From Allobosea sp. UNC402CLCol (GTDB taxonomy: Bacteria > Pseudomonadota > Alphaproteobacteria > Rhizobiales > Beijerinckiaceae), in contig NZ_JQJJ01000016.1 of assembly GCF_000745475.1 (NCBI RefSeq), forward strand, positions 62,001 to 126,000: a DNA stretch of 64,000 bases, in the 5' to 3' direction. The number at the start of each line of letters is the position of its first letter. Position 1 is the stretch's first letter. The notes below the pieces were generated by a model. It searched no databases. It had not been told where the DNA came from and saw nothing but the letters and a program-made list of their open reading frames with translations. Shown here in pieces: positions 61,993 to 64,000 of this stretch. The translations under genes and the position numbers were made by a program.

Positions 61993-62510
61993 GCGCGCTG
62001 CGGCAAGGGCAGGAAGGGCGAGGGCAGGAAAGGCGACGCTTCCTACCGGACAGGCGCAGCCTCATCCTGCTCGCGGTCGCTGCGCTCGCCGCCTCCGGGG
62101 CGCAGGCCGGGAAGGCGCGCCCAGTCAATACGCTGGGTTCCTCGGACGGCGTCGCAATCCGCGGCTACGATCCGGTCGCCTATTTCCGCGATGGTGGGCC
62201 GCGGCTGGGCAAGCCGGAATTCTCGGTCTGGCATGGCGGCGCGCTCTGGCGCTTCGCCAGCGCCGAGCACAAGGCACTGTTCGAGGCCGATCCCGAACGC
62301 TATCTGCCTGCCTATGGCGGCTTCTGCGCCTATGGCACGTCGCGCGGCTATCTCGTCAAGATCGAGCCGGAAGCCTGGTCGATCGTCGAGGGCAGGCTCT
62401 ACCTCAACTACGACCTCGATGTGCGCAAGACCTGGCTCGGCGCCACGCCAAAATACATCGCCAGGGCCGACCGGAACTGGCCGGGCTTGAACGCGGCGCC
62501 TATCCGATAG
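61989..62510 (+). CDS. YHS-domain protein, exported
   Basis: The 173-residue protein has an N-terminal signal or anchor after a basic tail (RRSLILLAVAALAASGAQAG, about residues 22-41). A YHS domain follows (IRGYDPVAYFRDGGPRLGKP, then FSVWHGGALWRFASAEHKALF and YGGFCAYG, about residues 58-117). YHS domains are often linked to metal handling. The TAT-like RRFLPDRRSL segment is noted but Sec export is as likely. The ATG overlaps the previous stop (ATGA). Confidence 0.82.
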   Translation: MSALRQGQEGRGQERRRFLPDRRSLILLAVAALAASGAQAGKARPVNTLGSSDGVAIRGYDPVAYFRDGGPRLGKPEFSVWHGGALWRFASAEHKALFEADPERYLPAYGGFCAYGTSRGYLVKIEPEAWSIVEGRLYLNYDLDVRKTWLGATPKYIARADRNWPGLNAAPIR

Positions 62511-62560
62511 CCTTGCCCTTGGCGAACCGCTGATCCGAGCGCGGGGCCGGGCCCTGGCCT

Positions 62561-63613
62561 TCAGGTGCTGCCGCGCGTGATGAGATGCAGCGGCAGGCTC
62601 TGGATCGCGTGCTGTGGCTCCTGGCCTGCGAGGCGCGCACGCAGCAATTCGCCGGCGCGCCGGCCCAAATCATGGGCATCCATGCTGATTGTGGTCAGGC
62701 CGGGCGCGATCTCGCCGGCGGCATCGTTGTCGCCGAAGCCGAGAATGGCGAGGTCGGACGGCACGGCGAGGCCACGCGCACGAGCCTCGATCACCGCCCC
62801 GGTCGCGAGCAGGTCGTTGGCGCAGAAGGCGGCATCGACTGGCCCGCCTTCCGTCAGCAGCGTCGTCAGGGCGGTGCGCCCATCGGCGATGCTCTGGACC
62901 TCGTCCACCGTCACGATCCGCGCCAGCGTCAGGCCGCTGCGCCCGGCCTCCTCGCGAAAGCCTTGCAGCCGCAGCGCGCCGCGCCCGCCGCTGCGGCCGA
63001 TGAAGGCGAGCCGGCGATAGCCCTTTTCGATGAGGTGCCGGGCGGCCATCGCGCCGGCATCGACATTGGAGAAGCCGACCAGCATGTCGATCGGGTCGCG
63101 CGGAAAGGCCCAGGTCTCGACCACGGGGATGCCGAGCTCGCGCAGTGCCTGCCGGTTCTCCTCCAGCTCGATGACGCCGGTGAACATCACCGCCGCCGGC
63201 CGCAGGCTGCGCAGCGAGCGGACCATCGCGACCTCCTTCGCATAGGAATAGGAGGTCTGGCCGATCATCAACTCGTAGCCCTCGGGCTCCAGCTCGGCCG
63301 CCAGGCCCTGGATCGCCAGCCCGAATTGCTGGCTCAGGATGTTGGAGACGAAGGCCGCCACCAGCGTCGAGCGGCCGGAGCGGAGCGCTCGCGCATGCGG
63401 GTTGGATTCATAGCCGCTGCGCTCGACCGCCTCGAGCACCTTGCGGCGCGTCGCCTCGCTCAGCTTCTCGGGTTGGCGCAGGGCGCGCGACACCGTGATC
63501 GGCGAGACGCCGGCAAGCTGCGCGACCATCTCGATGCGAGGGGCCTTCGCCGCGAGGCGCGGTGCCTCGGCGTGCCCGCTGACCCGCACGACATTGTCAT
63601 AGGTCGCAGGCAT
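62561..63613 (-). CDS. LacI-family transcriptional regulator
   Basis: The 350-residue regulator has an N-terminal LacI helix-turn-helix (VAQLAGVSPITVSRALRQPEKLSEATRRKVLEAVERSGY, about residues 30-68). The LacI hinge (NPHARALRSGR) and a periplasmic-binding-protein-type effector domain follow. It resembles GntR-type sugar-acid repressors (gluconate), but the ligand is unknown. It starts 24 bp after the stop of an AstE/AspA-like gene on the same strand, so it may control that transcript. Confidence 0.87.
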   Translation of the reverse strand: MPATYDNVVRVSGHAEAPRLAAKAPRIEMVAQLAGVSPITVSRALRQPEKLSEATRRKVLEAVERSGYESNPHARALRSGRSTLVAAFVSNILSQQFGLAIQGLAAELEPEGYELMIGQTSYSYAKEVAMVRSLRSLRPAAVMFTGVIELEENRQALRELGIPVVETWAFPRDPIDMLVGFSNVDAGAMAARHLIEKGYRRLAFIGRSGGRGALRLQGFREEAGRSGLTLARIVTVDEVQSIADGRTALTTLLTEGGPVDAAFCANDLLATGAVIEARARGLAVPSDLAILGFGDNDAAGEIAPGLTTISMDAHDLGRRAGELLRARLAGQEPQHAIQSLPLHLITRGST

Positions 63614-63637
63614 GCGCCCTCCCGCTAAGGCGTTGCG

Positions 63638-64000
63638 TCAACTCAGGCCGAAGGCGGCGCGGTCCAACCGGCGGCCGACCTGGATCAGGCAGTCGCCGGA
63701 TTCGCTGTCGCTGTGCAGCCGGCGCGAGATCACCACGCCGGACACCGCGAAGCGCAGTTCCTCCTCCGCCGCGTCGAGGCGGCCGAAATCATGGTACCAG
63801 CCCGCGAGCGCGCCCGCCTCGACCTCTGCACCGCAATCCACCGCCGGCTCGAACCAGCCGCGCCTCGTGGCATAGATCGCCTGCTCATGGCTCTGCAGAG
63901 CGAGCAGCGTCATCTTCTGTTCGGCAGGCCGGTGTGGGCCGAGCACGGGCTCGGTGATGCTGCCGAGCGCGATGAGCAGACGGTCGATGGCGCGCTGGGT
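63638..64000 (-). CDS. Succinylglutamate desuccinylase/aspartoacylase-family protein (partial, N-terminus cut off)
   Basis: The frame is open to the right window edge; the last 120 residues are visible. The C-terminal domain carries CGAEVEAGALAGWYHDFGRLDA and the ending SGVVISRRLHSDSESGDCLIQVG, typical of AstE/AspA-like zinc hydrolases of the M14 superfamily. These cleave N-acyl amino acids. The zinc ligands lie in the missing N-terminal part, so the exact family cannot be confirmed. It precedes the LacI regulator in the same direction. Confidence 0.7.
   Translation of the reverse strand, partial: TQRAIDRLLIALGSITEPVLGPHRPAEQKMTLLALQSHEQAIYATRRGWFEPAVDCGAEVEAGALAGWYHDFGRLDAAEEELRFAVSGVVISRRLHSDSESGDCLIQVGRRLDRAAFGLS

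Noticed and set aside
1..64000. CRISPR arrays, insertion sequences, prophage genes, toxin-antitoxin pairs or restriction systems
   Set aside because: I saw no regularly spaced direct repeats, transposase or integrase motifs, phage structural proteins or small toxin-antitoxin-like gene pairs on either strand.

Overview
The window is GC-rich DNA, densely packed with genes that often overlap by 1 to 8 bases. It has no tRNA, rRNA, CRISPR array, insertion sequence or phage gene that I can recognise. Gene content suggests an alphaproteobacterium of the Rhizobiales (Hyphomicrobiales), possibly Bosea-like. The pointers are an AddAB helicase-nuclease with MurU and thioredoxin, an ECF sigma factor with an NrsF (DUF1109) anti-sigma protein, a candidate Irr box in front of an iron operon, many ABC and TRAP transporters, and Rhizobiales-type intergenic palindromes. 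The genus is inference only. Protein functions below come from recognising sequence families by eye.

Layout. 1-3071 (minus): TRAP transporter dctQ-dctM followed by a NhaD-like antiporter cut by the window edge. 3363-7849: a class II glutamine amidotransferase, a small secreted protein, and a two-gene unit of a ThDP-dependent acetolactate-synthase-like enzyme plus an aldehyde dehydrogenase. 8097-12080: iron-uptake operon efeU-efeB-efeM, in which the cupredoxin domain is fused to the permease EfeU; a candidate Irr-type iron control element lies upstream. 12197-17121: arginase, two convergent Gfo/Idh/MocA oxidoreductases, and a gamma-glutamyltransferase-like protein. 17328-25752: murU-addB-addA-DUF1345-trxA. 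25834-32417: DoxX, PBP1A, a Bcr/CflA-type efflux pump, and a diaminopropionate ammonia-lyase/GST pair divergent from an Lrp-type regulator.

32580-36316 (minus) is a three-subunit membrane-associated GMC dehydrogenase (Tat-targeted small subunit, FAD/Fe-S large subunit, triheme cytochrome c). It is followed by a ClC-type channel with unusual motifs and a 2H phosphoesterase. 39053-44175 is a complete ABC importer (ATPase, binding protein, two permeases) plus a LysR regulator, with an intergenic palindromic repeat inside the operon. 44182-46521 (minus) holds a formamidase-like amidase and an M20 deacylase separated by two strong inverted repeats. 46777-54677 is a peptide-type ABC importer split over two convergent transcription units. 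One carries permeases, a glycerophosphodiester phosphodiesterase and the binding protein; the other carries both ATPases and an alkaline-phosphatase-superfamily phosphodiesterase. This suggests uptake and hydrolysis of a phosphodiester or similar compound.

54736-56034 is the ECF sigma/NrsF pair. A promoter-like motif GTAACG-N16-CGAA lies in front of nrsF, and GTAACC-N16-CGAT, with the same spacing, lies in front of a second ThDP enzyme/OpgC operon (57169-60017). The end of the window holds a TPR protein, a membrane protein, a YHS-domain protein, a LacI-family regulator and a partial AstE/AspA-like hydrolase. Most of the window is ordinary chromosomal content. I did not find an obviously undescribed system. 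The best leads are the rearranged Efe system with its candidate Irr box, the putative sigma-F regulon link, and the split phosphodiester importer.
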